A stretch of DNA of 64,000 nucleotides from a virus. The notes under the pieces were generated by a model. The model was not told the DNA's origin, ran no database searches, and worked only from the letters and a program-made list of their open reading frames with translations. The stretch lies in IMG/VR virus record IMGVR_UViG_3300036852_000134, positions 18,865 through 82,864 of that record; one strand, given 5' to 3'. The translations under genes and the position numbers were made by a program. This document shows positions 37,362-44,988 of this stretch, piece after piece (within the stretch, counting starts at the first letter, position 1; the number at the start of each line of letters is the position of its first letter).

Positions 37362-37583
37362 ATGACCGATAACACAAAACAGGCCAATGGCCGACATGAC
37401 TACCTAATGCAGTTCTTTGCCTATGCGCATCTCCCGCCGCATCTTCAGGAGATCAGCAAGCCGTTCGGAGAATTGGCGCAGCAGCTTGTTGATACGCTGC
37501 CGTCCAACCCCGAGCGCTCGGCAGGCCTGCGCAAACTGCTGGAGGCCAAAGACTGCTTCGTGCGCGCGAAGCTGTTCAAATGA
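37362..37583 (+). CDS. Acb2/Tad1-like small protein (candidate anti-defence)
   Basis: 73 residues. HLPPHLQEISKPFGELAQQLVDTLPSNPERSAGLRKLLEAKDCFVRAKL shows the helix-turn-helix hairpin pattern I associate with Acb2/Tad1 cyclic-nucleotide sponges, which bind CBASS or Thoeris signals. Similarity is recalled, not computed. It sits right after the integrase, a common site for anti-defence genes. ATGA-like packing with GGAG site. Confidence 0.5.
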   Translation: MTDNTKQANGRHDYLMQFFAYAHLPPHLQEISKPFGELAQQLVDTLPSNPERSAGLRKLLEAKDCFVRAKLFK

Positions 37584-37587
37584 GGAA

Positions 37588-38433
37588 ATGTCAGCTGTGA
37601 CGCCTCATGGCATTCAGGACGATATGGCCAAGCTGCGAACCTTGTTCGGCGAGAATCTGTTCGACAGATTCTCGCCCGAGGCGTGGCAACTGGCGGAGCA
37701 CATGCTGGAGCGGTCCGTGGTGTTTGAGTACGGGCCGGCGACGCCATCGGTTGAGCACACCCAGTTCGGCAGCGACCTTTTCGACAAGCAGCTCTTCCGG
37801 CTCCCATTCAAGGCGGTGTTCTACATCGCCAACGCCATCCCCAAGAGCGCGATACTCGCCTACGAGGCCGAGGAAGATGACGGCTACAAGCTTTGCATGA
37901 TCACGTTCGGGCCTGTCGGCATCCAAGGTCACGACACGTTCTTGGTGGCGCCGCTTCTGACGGCGCGCATGCGCTGGGATGCGGAGAAGGGTGGCTGGAT
38001 CGACTGGAAGTCATGCACAGCCGGTCAGAGCCATCACTCGCGCAAGACTGGGCGCAAGTGGGAAGAGGAAGACTACGAGGCCGCCATCGACCGCGTGATA
38101 AACTTCACGATGGGCGCAACCGCACTGCTGATGTCCAAAGAAGTGACGACGGATGTCGTGCCCGCACCTGATAGGCTGAACAAGCAGAGAGAGGCGAAGG
38201 GCCGGCTACCGATCCGGGAGAGGCGCGTCATCCGCATCCGGCCAGAGTACAAGGTGGCACACGCTAGATCGGCGGAGGGCTTTAATAGCCGCTCCTCGCC
38301 TCGCATGCATTGGCGGCGAGGTCACTTCCGTCGCGTTCGAGAGGATTTGGTAATACCGATCGCACCCATGTTGATCAATGCGACGGAAGACGCCAAGCCG
38401 CTGGCGAAGAAATACGTGTTCTCGCAACCATAG
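37588..38433 (+). CDS. conserved protein of unknown function
   Basis: 281 residues from ATG after GAGGAA. The C-terminal part contains RERRVIRIRP...SSPRMHWRRGHFRRVRED, a conserved phage/plasmid motif. The N-terminal half has alternating strands and helices with FTMGATALLMS. No catalytic pattern identified. It is the last gene before the attachment region. Confidence 0.6.
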   Translation: MSAVTPHGIQDDMAKLRTLFGENLFDRFSPEAWQLAEHMLERSVVFEYGPATPSVEHTQFGSDLFDKQLFRLPFKAVFYIANAIPKSAILAYEAEEDDGYKLCMITFGPVGIQGHDTFLVAPLLTARMRWDAEKGGWIDWKSCTAGQSHHSRKTGRKWEEEDYEAAIDRVINFTMGATALLMSKEVTTDVVPAPDRLNKQREAKGRLPIRERRVIRIRPEYKVAHARSAEGFNSRSSPRMHWRRGHFRRVREDLVIPIAPMLINATEDAKPLAKKYVFSQP

Positions 38434-38769
38434 TGAGGCCAACCAACCGACGCACGGATTTACCTCATAAGTACCCGCAGCGTTTCGTCTAGCTAGATAA
38501 GCACCAGTATTTACTAGCGTTTCTGAAGCAGGCCACAGGTTCCACAATCTAGCGCTCTAACCAGCTGAGCTAAGGCGGCTTACCAATGAAATCAGGGGGT
38601 TCCTACCACGACATGGCCCGCAACGTCCATGCCCAGATTCGCGCAGACGTATCGAGAACGGCTGCAGAGAGTCACCGCACAAGTTACCGCACCTGGTTCA
38701 CGGTTTGATCCGAGTTGTATCGTCAGGCGCTCCTGCCTGACGGGGGATAAGGGAAATTGGAGGAGGAAG
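38434..38769. other. attachment region and intergenic leader
   Basis: 336 bases without a gene. It contains the half-tRNA (38542-38580) and a 9-bp hairpin CGTCAGGCG/TGCCTGACG near 38718-38739, without T-run. No clear promoter for the gene at 38770. Confidence 0.5.
38542..38580 (-). other. 5' half of a tRNA gene (attachment core candidate)
   Basis: On the minus strand GCCGCCT-TA-GCTC-D loop-GAGC-G-CTAGA-TTGTGGA follows tRNA numbering 1-38 with an anticodon GTG (His). The bases after the anticodon loop do not pair with the CTAGA stem and no matching 3' acceptor exists nearby. It therefore looks like the att core, with crossover at the anticodon loop. Confidence 0.6.
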
Positions 38770-38985
38770 ATGAGCGAGCTGCACCACATGGACGAGCGAC
38801 GATACATCGTTGAAGAGCCGGTGGGCCGTGTCCGGTGGGTCGAGCGTGATGGTTACCGCGTCCTGCAGCAACGCTGGGCAGTCAAGGAGTACGACGCCAA
38901 GCACAACTGCATCGGCGTGACCGGCGAATGGAAGGACGTACCGGTTGAGGCCGACGAAGACTACCACCCTGGGGATCATCCATGA
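38770..38985 (+). CDS. 71-residue hypothetical protein
   Basis: Strong ribosome site (GGAGGAAG) before the ATG. Acidic and strand-rich (RYIVEEPVGRVRWVERDGYRVLQQRWAVKEYDAKHNCIGVTGEWKDVPVEADED). Overlaps the next gene by ATGA. Unknown. Confidence 0.65.
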   Translation: MSELHHMDERRYIVEEPVGRVRWVERDGYRVLQQRWAVKEYDAKHNCIGVTGEWKDVPVEADEDYHPGDHP

Positions 38986-39362
38986 CCCCCACATCAGAAC
39001 CATCTCCACCGGGAGAGACGGAAAACATCGAAGCCGATATCACGGAGAGACTCCAGCGTGCGGCTCCGTTCATGCGTGCGACGGGCAACGCGGGAATCGT
39101 CGGACAGCACGCGAACACATGCGAGGAAGCGGCGTCAGTAATTGACGACCTGCGCCGCCAGAAGACCGGCCTAGAGGCTCTCCTAGTCGATGCGCAGGAG
39201 GAGATCGCAGCGGCCGAAATGACAATCGCTGACCTCCAAGTCGCCCGAGAAGAGATGCGCGCCGCGCTACGGCCTTTCGCGAACGAGCACCGATGGGCGA
39301 GCATTGCCCCACGGGCGGCTTTCGCCAGAGCGGCCGAGCTCGTGCCGGAAGAGAACACCTGA
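38982..39362 (+). CDS. coiled-coil phage protein
   Basis: 126 residues with a long Ala/Glu/Gln helix (SVIDDLRRQKTGLEALLVDAQEEIAAAEMTIADLQVAREEMRAALRPFANEHRW). Similar to early accessory phage proteins of the Ead/Ea22 sort by composition only. Function unknown. Confidence 0.65.
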   Translation: MTPTSEPSPPGETENIEADITERLQRAAPFMRATGNAGIVGQHANTCEEAASVIDDLRRQKTGLEALLVDAQEEIAAAEMTIADLQVAREEMRAALRPFANEHRWASIAPRAAFARAAELVPEENT

Positions 39363-39422
39363 TTTCGCGTCGAGTCTCCTAGTTGCGTACGTGTCTAAAC
39401 TGAACCAACTCGGAGCATAAAA

Positions 39423-40034
39423 ATGCTACTTAGGGACAAGATCGCCGCCGTGATCGCGGTGGCCATTCTCGCCGTCGGCTATTGCCACGATGCCTTCGCC
39501 GATGGGCCTACCAAGACCGCCTCCATCCTGCCTGAGATCCCCGGCGTAACGGTGAAGGGTGGGTGGACCGGCTGCGGCGTTGGCGTCAGCGGTGCCGGGG
39601 TCATTGGTCAAGCTGACTTTGGCGCTCCCGTCAATATCTCCTCGGAAGGCCAACTCGTCAGCGTCCTGCTCGCATGCGACGTGCAGGCGGGACAGATGGT
39701 GTTCGGCGGAGCCATTGAGCACGGCTGGTTCTTCGGCGATCTGAACAAGATCGGCCTCGATACCGATCTGACAATCCGGGGGCGGGCCGGGTTCCTTATC
39801 GCCCCCAACACGCTCCTGTTCGGTCACGCCGGCTGGTCTCGCGTCGAGACCACGGGCGCCGGCAGCATCGACGGTTGGAAGTTCGGTCCCGGAATCTCCA
39901 TCAAGCTTCCGAACTCCTCTGCGTTCCTCGACTTCCGGTACGACTACGGAGTGTGGGACTCGCCTTTTAGCGGTGTTGATCTGACCTCGCATGCCGCAGT
40001 CGTTTCGCTGACGTTTAAGTTCGGCGCGAAGTAA
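39423..40034 (+). CDS. outer-membrane beta-barrel protein (moron)
   Basis: 203 residues with a signal sequence (DKIAAVIAVAILAVGYCHDAFA), then alternating strands with Gly/aromatic turns and a final FRYDYGVW...LTFKFGAK end with aromatic-strand closure. This is the OmpA/Lom-like small barrel pattern seen in rhizobial surface proteins. GGAG ribosome site. It precedes a strong terminator, suggesting expression in the lysogen to alter the cell surface. Confidence 0.8.
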   Translation: MLLRDKIAAVIAVAILAVGYCHDAFADGPTKTASILPEIPGVTVKGGWTGCGVGVSGAGVIGQADFGAPVNISSEGQLVSVLLACDVQAGQMVFGGAIEHGWFFGDLNKIGLDTDLTIRGRAGFLIAPNTLLFGHAGWSRVETTGAGSIDGWKFGPGISIKLPNSSAFLDFRYDYGVWDSPFSGVDLTSHAAVVSLTFKFGAK

Positions 40035-40069
40035 GCGCGTTTCGCTCTTTCCCATCGTAGACGCAACAA

Positions 40070-40099
40070 AGGCGCCGCCTCACGACCGAGGCGGCGCCT
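40070..40099. terminator. strong GC hairpin between converging genes
   Basis: AGGCGCCGCCTC / GAGGCGGCGCCT, 12-bp perfect stem, followed by TATATATAG. It lies between the plus-strand barrel gene and the minus-strand small-gene array, so it may act in both directions; a T-run is weak on the plus side. Confidence 0.65.
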
Positions 40100-40130
40100 A
40101 TATATAGCAGGATTCCCGGATAACTGCTCC

Positions 40131-40229
40131 TCATCCCTCGTGGCCGATCATCCGCAGCCACTTGCGCAAATCACGCACCAGCCAGAACAGGTGCCACCGC
40201 ACCATCAGTCGAGCCCAAATCCGGCGCAT
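40131..40229 (-). CDS. 32-residue basic protein
   Basis: Arg/Trp-rich amphipathic sequence (RRIWARLMVRWHLFWLVRDLRKWLRMI). Last gene of the small-gene array. Short but in register with the neighbouring cassettes. Might interact with the membrane. Confidence 0.5.
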   Translation of the reverse strand: MRRIWARLMVRWHLFWLVRDLRKWLRMIGHEG

Positions 40230-40240
40230 TGGTCGCTCCC

Positions 40241-40444
40241 TCACCTATCCAAGTACTTCCGCAACAGCACCGCCTCATGCTCTGGCAGCGGCGAGAAGAT
40301 GCGCAGCACGTCGGCGCCCCTCATCGCCTTGGACTCATCGACCGGGCGGCAGTCGCATGCCTTGCTGCGGTCCTGCACAAACGGGCACTTCACCGCATGG
40401 CGGAGACCGTCGATCACGTTGTCGGCCATGGCCTCCTTATCCAT
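40241..40444 (-). CDS. hypothetical protein with CxC motif
   Basis: 67 residues; an internal ATG five codons in is an alternative start. Contains CPFVQDRSKACDC and PLPEHEAVLLRKYLDR. Starts just inside the preceding gene. Unknown. Confidence 0.6.
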   Translation of the reverse strand: MDKEAMADNVIDGLRHAVKCPFVQDRSKACDCRPVDESKAMRGADVLRIFSPLPEHEAVLLRKYLDR

Positions 40445-40655
40445 TCAGCGGATCGTGTCGAACGATGTTACCCGCGTCGTCGTACTGGTCGCCGTGGCTC
40501 GATTGCGTGCGCCCGATAGAAGCGTTCAGCGCATTACTGATGCTCATGAAGCGCCCGCGAAGATAACCGTCCATGGCTGTCCCGAGCGTGGCCGCAATGT
40601 GTGCCGTTTGGTAGACGACACGCTTCAAGCGCTCGACCTCTGCCTTGTCGTCCAT
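40437..40655 (-). CDS. hypothetical protein
   Basis: 72 residues, charged helix (DDKAEVERLKRVVYQTAHIAATLGTAMDGYLRGRF) then polar end. GGAGCC ribosome site as in most of the array. Unknown. Confidence 0.6.
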   Translation of the reverse strand: MDDKAEVERLKRVVYQTAHIAATLGTAMDGYLRGRFMSISNALNASIGRTQSSHGDQYDDAGNIVRHDPLNG

Positions 40656-40661
40656 GGCTCC

Positions 40662-40844
40662 TCACCCAACCTTGCGCTTGTCTGCCCGCGCGAAGAACTC
40701 GCGCTCCCACGCATCGAGCGCATCCCGGTACCGCCGATCGGCGTCAAGGAATTGGGACTGCGCCCAGGACAGCCGCTCGCGCGCCTCTTCCATCGCTGCC
40801 TTCGCCCTCTGCACCCGCTCTGCGGTGTAGGTCGATACGCTCAT
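40662..40844 (-). CDS. 60-residue coiled-coil protein
   Basis: One long helix (ERVQRAKAAMEEARERLSWAQSQFLDADRRYRDALDAWEREFF). Same pattern as 41581-41793. GGAGCC site. Unknown. Confidence 0.6.
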   Translation of the reverse strand: MSVSTYTAERVQRAKAAMEEARERLSWAQSQFLDADRRYRDALDAWEREFFARADKRKVG

Positions 40845-40851
40845 TGGCTCC

Positions 40852-41118
40852 TCATCCCTCTTGGTTCAGTAGCGCCCGTGCTCTCTTCAGCGCGTCGGCA
40901 TGCGAGCCGCAGGAGTACACTACGCCGTCTACAGTGCTGAGGTCGGCGTACATGCACATCGCACGGAGCACCGCGCGCAGGTCATCAACTTCCTGGCGTG
41001 TGGTGTCGAGCGCTTCCTCCATCTTGACGAGGTCGTGACGCGCGGCTGCGAGGGCGACTTCGGCGTCTACCGCCCGCAATGCAAGGCGGGTGCTTCTCTC
41101 TTCCTGGGTCTCGGCCAT
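40852..41118 (-). CDS. coiled-coil protein, copy 1 of a duplication
   Basis: 88 residues from the ATG at 41118. About 97 percent identical at DNA level to the gene at 43870-44136 (eight differences in 267 bases by eye). Coiled-coil (VALAAARHDLVKMEEALDTTRQEVDDLRAVLRAMCMYADLSTVDGVVYSCGSHADALKRARALLNQEG). Unknown function. Confidence 0.7.
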   Translation of the reverse strand: MAETQEERSTRLALRAVDAEVALAAARHDLVKMEEALDTTRQEVDDLRAVLRAMCMYADLSTVDGVVYSCGSHADALKRARALLNQEG

Positions 41119-41125
41119 TGGCTCG

Positions 41126-41389
41126 CTATCCTTGCTTGAGATTGCCAATCGTTAGGCCGCTCGCGGCCTTCACCGCTTCGAAGATGTGCGTAGCATCATC
41201 GCCTGTCGGCCCATGGTAGCTGTAGGCGCCAGGCACGGTGCAAATGTCCCAACCCTTGATCGCTTCCCAGATCGCCTGCCAGACGGGGTCGGCATGCAGG
41301 CTCTTGATATACTCGGTGGAATACTCCTTGCGGCCCATGGCGCGCTCCGTGCTGGCGACGGCTTCCTGCGGGTTGTCTGTCGGCATCAT
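41126..41389 (-). CDS. hypothetical protein
   Basis: 87 residues: an acidic start and a Trp/Gly/His-rich middle (WQAIWEAIKGWDICTVPGAYSYHGPTGDDATHIFEAVKAASG). Unknown. Confidence 0.6.
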   Translation of the reverse strand: MMPTDNPQEAVASTERAMGRKEYSTEYIKSLHADPVWQAIWEAIKGWDICTVPGAYSYHGPTGDDATHIFEAVKAASGLTIGNLKQG

Positions 41390-41398
41390 TTGTCTCTC

Positions 41399-41569
41399 CT
41401 ATTCCTTCCTATCGAGTGCAGAGGCAATCACCGTCCAGGCGACAGACGCTGCCAGACCGACGAACAGCCCAAAAGCAATGTGCTTGGCCTCAAAGCCAAA
41501 CCCGCTGAGCAGAGCCACCATCACGGCGCTAGAGCCAACCCCGAGTGTGAACCCAAGTCGCCATTCCAT
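41399..41569 (-). CDS. two-pass membrane protein
   Basis: 56 residues with helices WRLGFTLGVGSSAVMVALLSGFG and AKHIAFGLFVGLAASVAWTVIASAL. GGGAGC site before the ATG; an upstream start would add seven residues. Unknown. Confidence 0.6.
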   Translation of the reverse strand: MEWRLGFTLGVGSSAVMVALLSGFGFEAKHIAFGLFVGLAASVAWTVIASALDRKE

Positions 41570-41580
41570 CTGCTCGCTCC

Positions 41581-41793
41581 CTACGGACACATGTAGCGGT
41601 CAAAGAACCCGGCGATACCGGTGCGCGGTGGGTCAAGATAGCGAGCCGCATAGGCTCGACTTGCCTCGTTGTAACGCCGCTGCGCATGGATCAGGTCGGA
41701 CTGCGCCTTCGCATAGCGTTCGCTCGCTTGGTCTAACTCCTCCTTGGCTTGGCGGAGGTGCTCATCCGAGCCGGTCGCTACGGGCTTGCTCAT
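41581..41793 (-). CDS. 70-residue coiled-coil protein
   Basis: Starts at ATG after GGAGCACC. Helix (EHLRQAKEELDQASERYAKAQSDLIHAQRRYNEASRAYAARYL) similar in style to 40662-40844, suggesting old duplication. Unknown. Confidence 0.6.
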   Translation of the reverse strand: MSKPVATGSDEHLRQAKEELDQASERYAKAQSDLIHAQRRYNEASRAYAARYLDPPRTGIAGFFDRYMCP

Positions 41794-41801
41794 GGTGCTC
41801 C

Positions 41802-42044
41802 TCATCTCTTGCCGTTATGACGCACCAGGGCACTGATGGCCGGCAACACGTCCGCCATCACCGCATGCGGGTCTCGATGCGAGAGGATCAGCCCAAGCAC
41901 ATCTGGACTGCTAACCCGCAAGCCGCCGTCCTCCCTGCGCTCGCACACGAGCGTGAACCTCTCCAAAGGCACGGCGCACCCGCACGTCTCCGGGTGCCCA
42001 TAGCAGCTGTGGGGGTGATACGGGCATAGGCAATCAGCTGGCAT
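41802..42044 (-). CDS. hypothetical Cys/His-rich protein
   Basis: 80 residues. CLCPYHPHSCYGHPETCGC near the N-terminus could form a zinc site. GGAGAG site before the ATG. Unknown family. Confidence 0.6.
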   Translation of the reverse strand: MPADCLCPYHPHSCYGHPETCGCAVPLERFTLVCERREDGGLRVSSPDVLGLILSHRDPHAVMADVLPAISALVRHNGKR

Positions 42045-42061
42045 CCCGGCTCTCCTCATCC

Positions 42062-42262
42062 TCACAACCCGCCCAGCGCCGCACGGGCGCGCTCAGGTAC
42101 GGCGTGGTCACAGCCCTCCATGCCCCGACAAATCGGGCACGGCAGCCATGGATACCCTGGGATCTTCCTCAACATCTCGGCTACGCGCTCTCGCTGGTCG
42201 GCATCGATCAATGCGATAATCTCGCGCCGAGATGTCTCTTTGAGACCGTCGATCAAACCCAT
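42062..42262 (-). CDS. hypothetical protein with CPIC motif
   Basis: 66 residues with a helical start (REIIALIDADQRERVAEMLRKIPG) and PCPICRGMEGCDH, a likely small zinc site. Unknown. Confidence 0.6.
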   Translation of the reverse strand: MGLIDGLKETSRREIIALIDADQRERVAEMLRKIPGYPWLPCPICRGMEGCDHAVPERARAALGGL

Positions 42263-42272
42263 CTGCCTCTCC

Positions 42273-42557
42273 CTATCCTATTGGCTCGATACCTGGTTGC
42301 TTGGCGCACCACTCACACCACGCAACGTGCATTTCTAGCGGCACTCGAAACTCAGGCACTCGTATCTCGCCAAGGTGGTCGTGCCCCACAAGGCGACCTG
42401 GCAACCGCTCAACGAGCCCGTGGTTGACGAGCCATTCCAGCGTCGTCTCGTGGCAGGACGGCCGCTGACCCGTCGCGACGGCTTCAAAGGCCCTCACGTG
42501 ACTGCGCCGCCCGCCAGCCTCTAATACCGGATGCCGCATATCAGCGCTCCCAGCCAT
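42273..42557 (-). CDS. hypothetical protein
   Basis: 94 residues from ATG after GGAG. The central part resembles a small winged-helix (TTLEWLVNHGLVERLPGRLVGHDHLGEIRVPEFRVP) followed by CEWC. Possible regulator. Low confidence in the fold. Confidence 0.55.
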   Translation of the reverse strand: MAGSADMRHPVLEAGGRRSHVRAFEAVATGQRPSCHETTLEWLVNHGLVERLPGRLVGHDHLGEIRVPEFRVPLEMHVAWCEWCAKQPGIEPIG

Positions 42558-42574
42558 CGGCTCCAAATCCTTGC

Positions 42575-43561
42575 TCAGGTTTCTGCAAATAGGTCCATCG
42601 TCTCGGTGTCCCGCTGCGATGGCCGCGTCGTCTTGATGCTCGCGTCGTAGTCCTCAAACCGCACGGCCCGATAGAGCCCGGTCACCACCCAGCGCTGAAA
42701 CCGCTTCAGGTCTTTGCGCTGGTGATCGTAGACCATGGGGTAAGGCCGAATGCCCCGCTCGACCATCCGGTGGAAGCGGTGCCAGATGCGGTCCCAGGTC
42801 TCGCGTTTGTCGTAGCCGATCAGCATGTAGGCCATCAGCTGCCTGCCAGGCACGCCGACAGCCTCCAGGGTATCGACGCCGCGGAAGAACACCTCCTCGT
42901 CCTTGAGGTTGTCCCAGGCGGTGTAGAGCCGTCGCCGGCCGAAGCCGTCATCGCGATACTCGATACTGGCGATCGCCGCGGCGACCTCGGGCGTCATGGC
43001 CCGTACGTTGATGCCCTGTGTGAAGGACACCCGGAAACCGCCAGCCCTGATCTCGGCCACGCGTTCACGCCACTCCGGCCCGCCGAAGAAGTCGTTGTCG
43101 AGCAGGTGCAGGTGCTTCGGCCACGGCACGCCACGCCAGATGCCGGCGATGGTGTTCTCGTGCCGCGGCTTGCCCTCCTTGGCCGGTACCACGCAGAACT
43201 TGCAGGCGAGACGGCACCCACGTTGCGTGAAGCCGATGCTGGCGTCGAAATCAGGGTAGAGGCTGTAGTCGAGCGCCTGGCTCTCGCCCACGATCGGATC
43301 GACCGTCGCCGAGCTCGCCGTGCCGGTCCCGCCGATGATGGCATCGGGAAACTCCAGTCGCATGCGCTCAACGCGAGCCTCGGAGAACTTGAAGATCGCG
43401 CTGGCGTAGACGTGCGCGTAGGCCGGCTCGTCGAGATGCCGGTACGGCGTGCGCGTGAAGTGGATATCGTCACCCCGCGCACGATGGAAGCCGGCCAAGC
43501 GCATCAGCGCGAGGTTCGGCAGCTTTCCATCTAGCTGGGTGATGCGCACGGCTGGCACCAA
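42575..43561 (-). CDS. radical SAM protein
   Basis: 328 residues. The 4Fe-4S binding triad CRLACKFC has the standard C-x3-C-x2-C form (C116, C120, C123), with IGGTGTASS glycine-rich strand ahead of it and LDNDFFGGPEW, FTQGINVRAM after. The first 90 residues look like a partial cobalamin/Rossmann N-domain. The substrate is not known; phage radical SAM enzymes modify nucleotides or peptides. Large for its neighbourhood of tiny genes. Confidence 0.85.
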   Translation of the reverse strand: MVPAVRITQLDGKLPNLALMRLAGFHRARGDDIHFTRTPYRHLDEPAYAHVYASAIFKFSEARVERMRLEFPDAIIGGTGTASSATVDPIVGESQALDYSLYPDFDASIGFTQRGCRLACKFCVVPAKEGKPRHENTIAGIWRGVPWPKHLHLLDNDFFGGPEWRERVAEIRAGGFRVSFTQGINVRAMTPEVAAAIASIEYRDDGFGRRRLYTAWDNLKDEEVFFRGVDTLEAVGVPGRQLMAYMLIGYDKRETWDRIWHRFHRMVERGIRPYPMVYDHQRKDLKRFQRWVVTGLYRAVRFEDYDASIKTTRPSQRDTETMDLFAET

Positions 43562-43574
43562 CGGGCTCCCTTTC

Positions 43575-43862
43575 CTATGCCTTAGCCGCTGCAGTGCAGT
43601 CGCCCCTGCACTGGCTCAGCACGCGCACGAGAAGCTCGTCCTTCTGCGTCTCCAGTTCCCTGACGCGCGCCTCAAGCTTCTCTATCCGCTCGGCGGCCTC
43701 ATGCTGAATGGGCGGCGCCTCGAACTGACGCCAGCCAAACTCGGGACGCCCATTCGGCAGGTGCGGGCCACTGGCGTACTTGCCGCGCAGACGGTCCACC
43801 AGGCGGTTGCTGACTTGCACGTCTTGCCCGGTGAAGGGATCGTGTACGGTCCTCGTCTCCAT
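43575..43862 (-). CDS. hypothetical protein
   Basis: 95 residues: polar N-terminal half (VHDPFTGQDVQVSNRLVDRLRGKY), then a coiled-coil (AAERIEKLEARVRELETQKDELLVRVLSQCRGDC). Unknown. Confidence 0.6.
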   Translation of the reverse strand: METRTVHDPFTGQDVQVSNRLVDRLRGKYASGPHLPNGRPEFGWRQFEAPPIQHEAAERIEKLEARVRELETQKDELLVRVLSQCRGDCTAAAKA

Positions 43863-43869
43863 CGGCTCC

Positions 43870-44136
43870 TCATCCCTCTTGGTTCAGTAGCGCCCGTGCT
43901 CTCTTCAGCACGTCGGCGTGCGCGCCGCAGGAGTACACCACGCCGTCTACAGTGCTGAGGTCGGCGTACATGCACATCGCACGGAGCACCGCGCGCAGGT
44001 CATCAACTTCCTGGCGCGTGGTGTCGAGCGCTTCCTCCATCTTGACGAGGTCGTGACGCGCGGCTGCGAGGGCGGCTTCGGCGTCTACCGCCCGCAATGC
44101 AATGCGGGTGCTTCTCTCTTCCTGAGTCTCGGCCAT
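43870..44136 (-). CDS. coiled-coil protein, copy 2 of a duplication
   Basis: 88 residues, nearly identical to 40852-41118 with a few substitutions (for example I/L, A/V, A/S). Same flanking ribosome site. Recent duplication within the array. Confidence 0.7.
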   Translation of the reverse strand: MAETQEERSTRIALRAVDAEAALAAARHDLVKMEEALDTTRQEVDDLRAVLRAMCMYADLSTVDGVVYSCGAHADVLKRARALLNQEG

Positions 44137-44142
44137 TGGCTC

Positions 44143-44403
44143 CTATTCCTTGATCAGTTCGGCGGCGCGGCGAAAGTCCTGCGGCGTGATCTCGCTTGCA
44201 CAGAGAGAGCCGATGACGTTGGCGGTCACTCCCATGCCGAGCAAATCGCGGTATGCCTTCGCGAACGGCCGCAGCGCCGCCTCAAGCTCCACGATCCGAT
44301 CCGCCATCCACACAGCCTTTCGGCCCAACGCCTCAACATCTGCCTTCGTCTCAAGTTGGAGCTTTATGACATCCGCTAACTTCTGCTGTATGTCGTCGGG
44401 CAT
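44143..44403 (-). CDS. hypothetical helical protein
   Basis: 86 residues: coiled-coil start (QQKLADVIKLQLETKADVEALGRKAVWMADRIVELEAALRPFAKAYRDLLG) and a short end. Unknown. Confidence 0.6.
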   Translation of the reverse strand: MPDDIQQKLADVIKLQLETKADVEALGRKAVWMADRIVELEAALRPFAKAYRDLLGMGVTANVIGSLCASEITPQDFRRAAELIKE

Positions 44404-44415
44404 AATCCACCATCC

Positions 44416-44646
44416 TTAGACATCCCAGCCGTGCGACCGTGCGCCGGCCATGTGCCATTCCTTGCGGCCTTTCGGGCCGCGTCCCATCCAATCGCAGAGC
44501 CGGTTCACGAACTCGACCGAGCCGAGCCGCCGCCCCTTCTCTAGGTCGCAGAGATACTGCGGCGTGAAGCCGAGCGCCTTGGCGAAGTCCGTTTGGGACA
44601 TCTCCATCTCGGTGCGCACAGCAATCAGCATCTCGACGAAGGTCAC
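44416..44646 (-). CDS. XRE-family HTH regulator
   Basis: 76 residues: MLIAVRTEMEMSQTDFAKALGFTPQYLCDLEKGRRLGSVEFVNRLCDWM is a clear XRE HTH. May regulate the small-gene array. Confidence 0.8.
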   Translation of the reverse strand: MTFVEMLIAVRTEMEMSQTDFAKALGFTPQYLCDLEKGRRLGSVEFVNRLCDWMGRGPKGRKEWHMAGARSHGWDV

Positions 44647-44655
44647 GACCGCTCC

Positions 44656-44979
44656 TCATGGTTTCTGAGGCAGTTCGGCAAACCTGCCATCGAAGAACTC
44701 CGTTGCGGGCCTGACCCACAAGGTTCCGTCCTGTCCCTCATAGACGACGGCCGGCGTCATGGTCTCCTCGATCACCGCGCGGTGCCGCAGTTGGTAAAGC
44801 CCGTCCGTTTTCCGGTGCTGGTGCGTTGGCTCCCAGTCGGTGTAGGCGCAGTCGGCGCATTGGATGGCGCGCTTGTCGCCCGTGAACGCCTCTTCGCAGA
44901 CACGGCATGAGCACCAGTAGGTGCCCGGCGCCCAGTTCTTGCGCTTCGGCCTGCTGTCCTCTGGCTTGGCCCGCCTCAT
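44656..44979 (-). CDS. zinc-binding DUF1653-like protein
   Basis: 107 residues. N-terminal CSCRVC and CADC pairs, then THQHRKTDGLYQLRHRAVIEETMTPAVVYEGQDGTLWVRPATEFF, the DUF1653 pattern. Fused zinc site and DUF1653 is the notable point. Unknown function. Confidence 0.65.
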   Translation of the reverse strand: MRRAKPEDSRPKRKNWAPGTYWCSCRVCEEAFTGDKRAIQCADCAYTDWEPTHQHRKTDGLYQLRHRAVIEETMTPAVVYEGQDGTLWVRPATEFFDGRFAELPQKP

Positions 44980-44988
44980 GGGTGCCTC

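Noticed and set aside
38542-38580. A complete tRNA-His gene
   Set aside because: Bases after the anticodon loop do not pair and no acceptor 3' strand follows within 150 bases.
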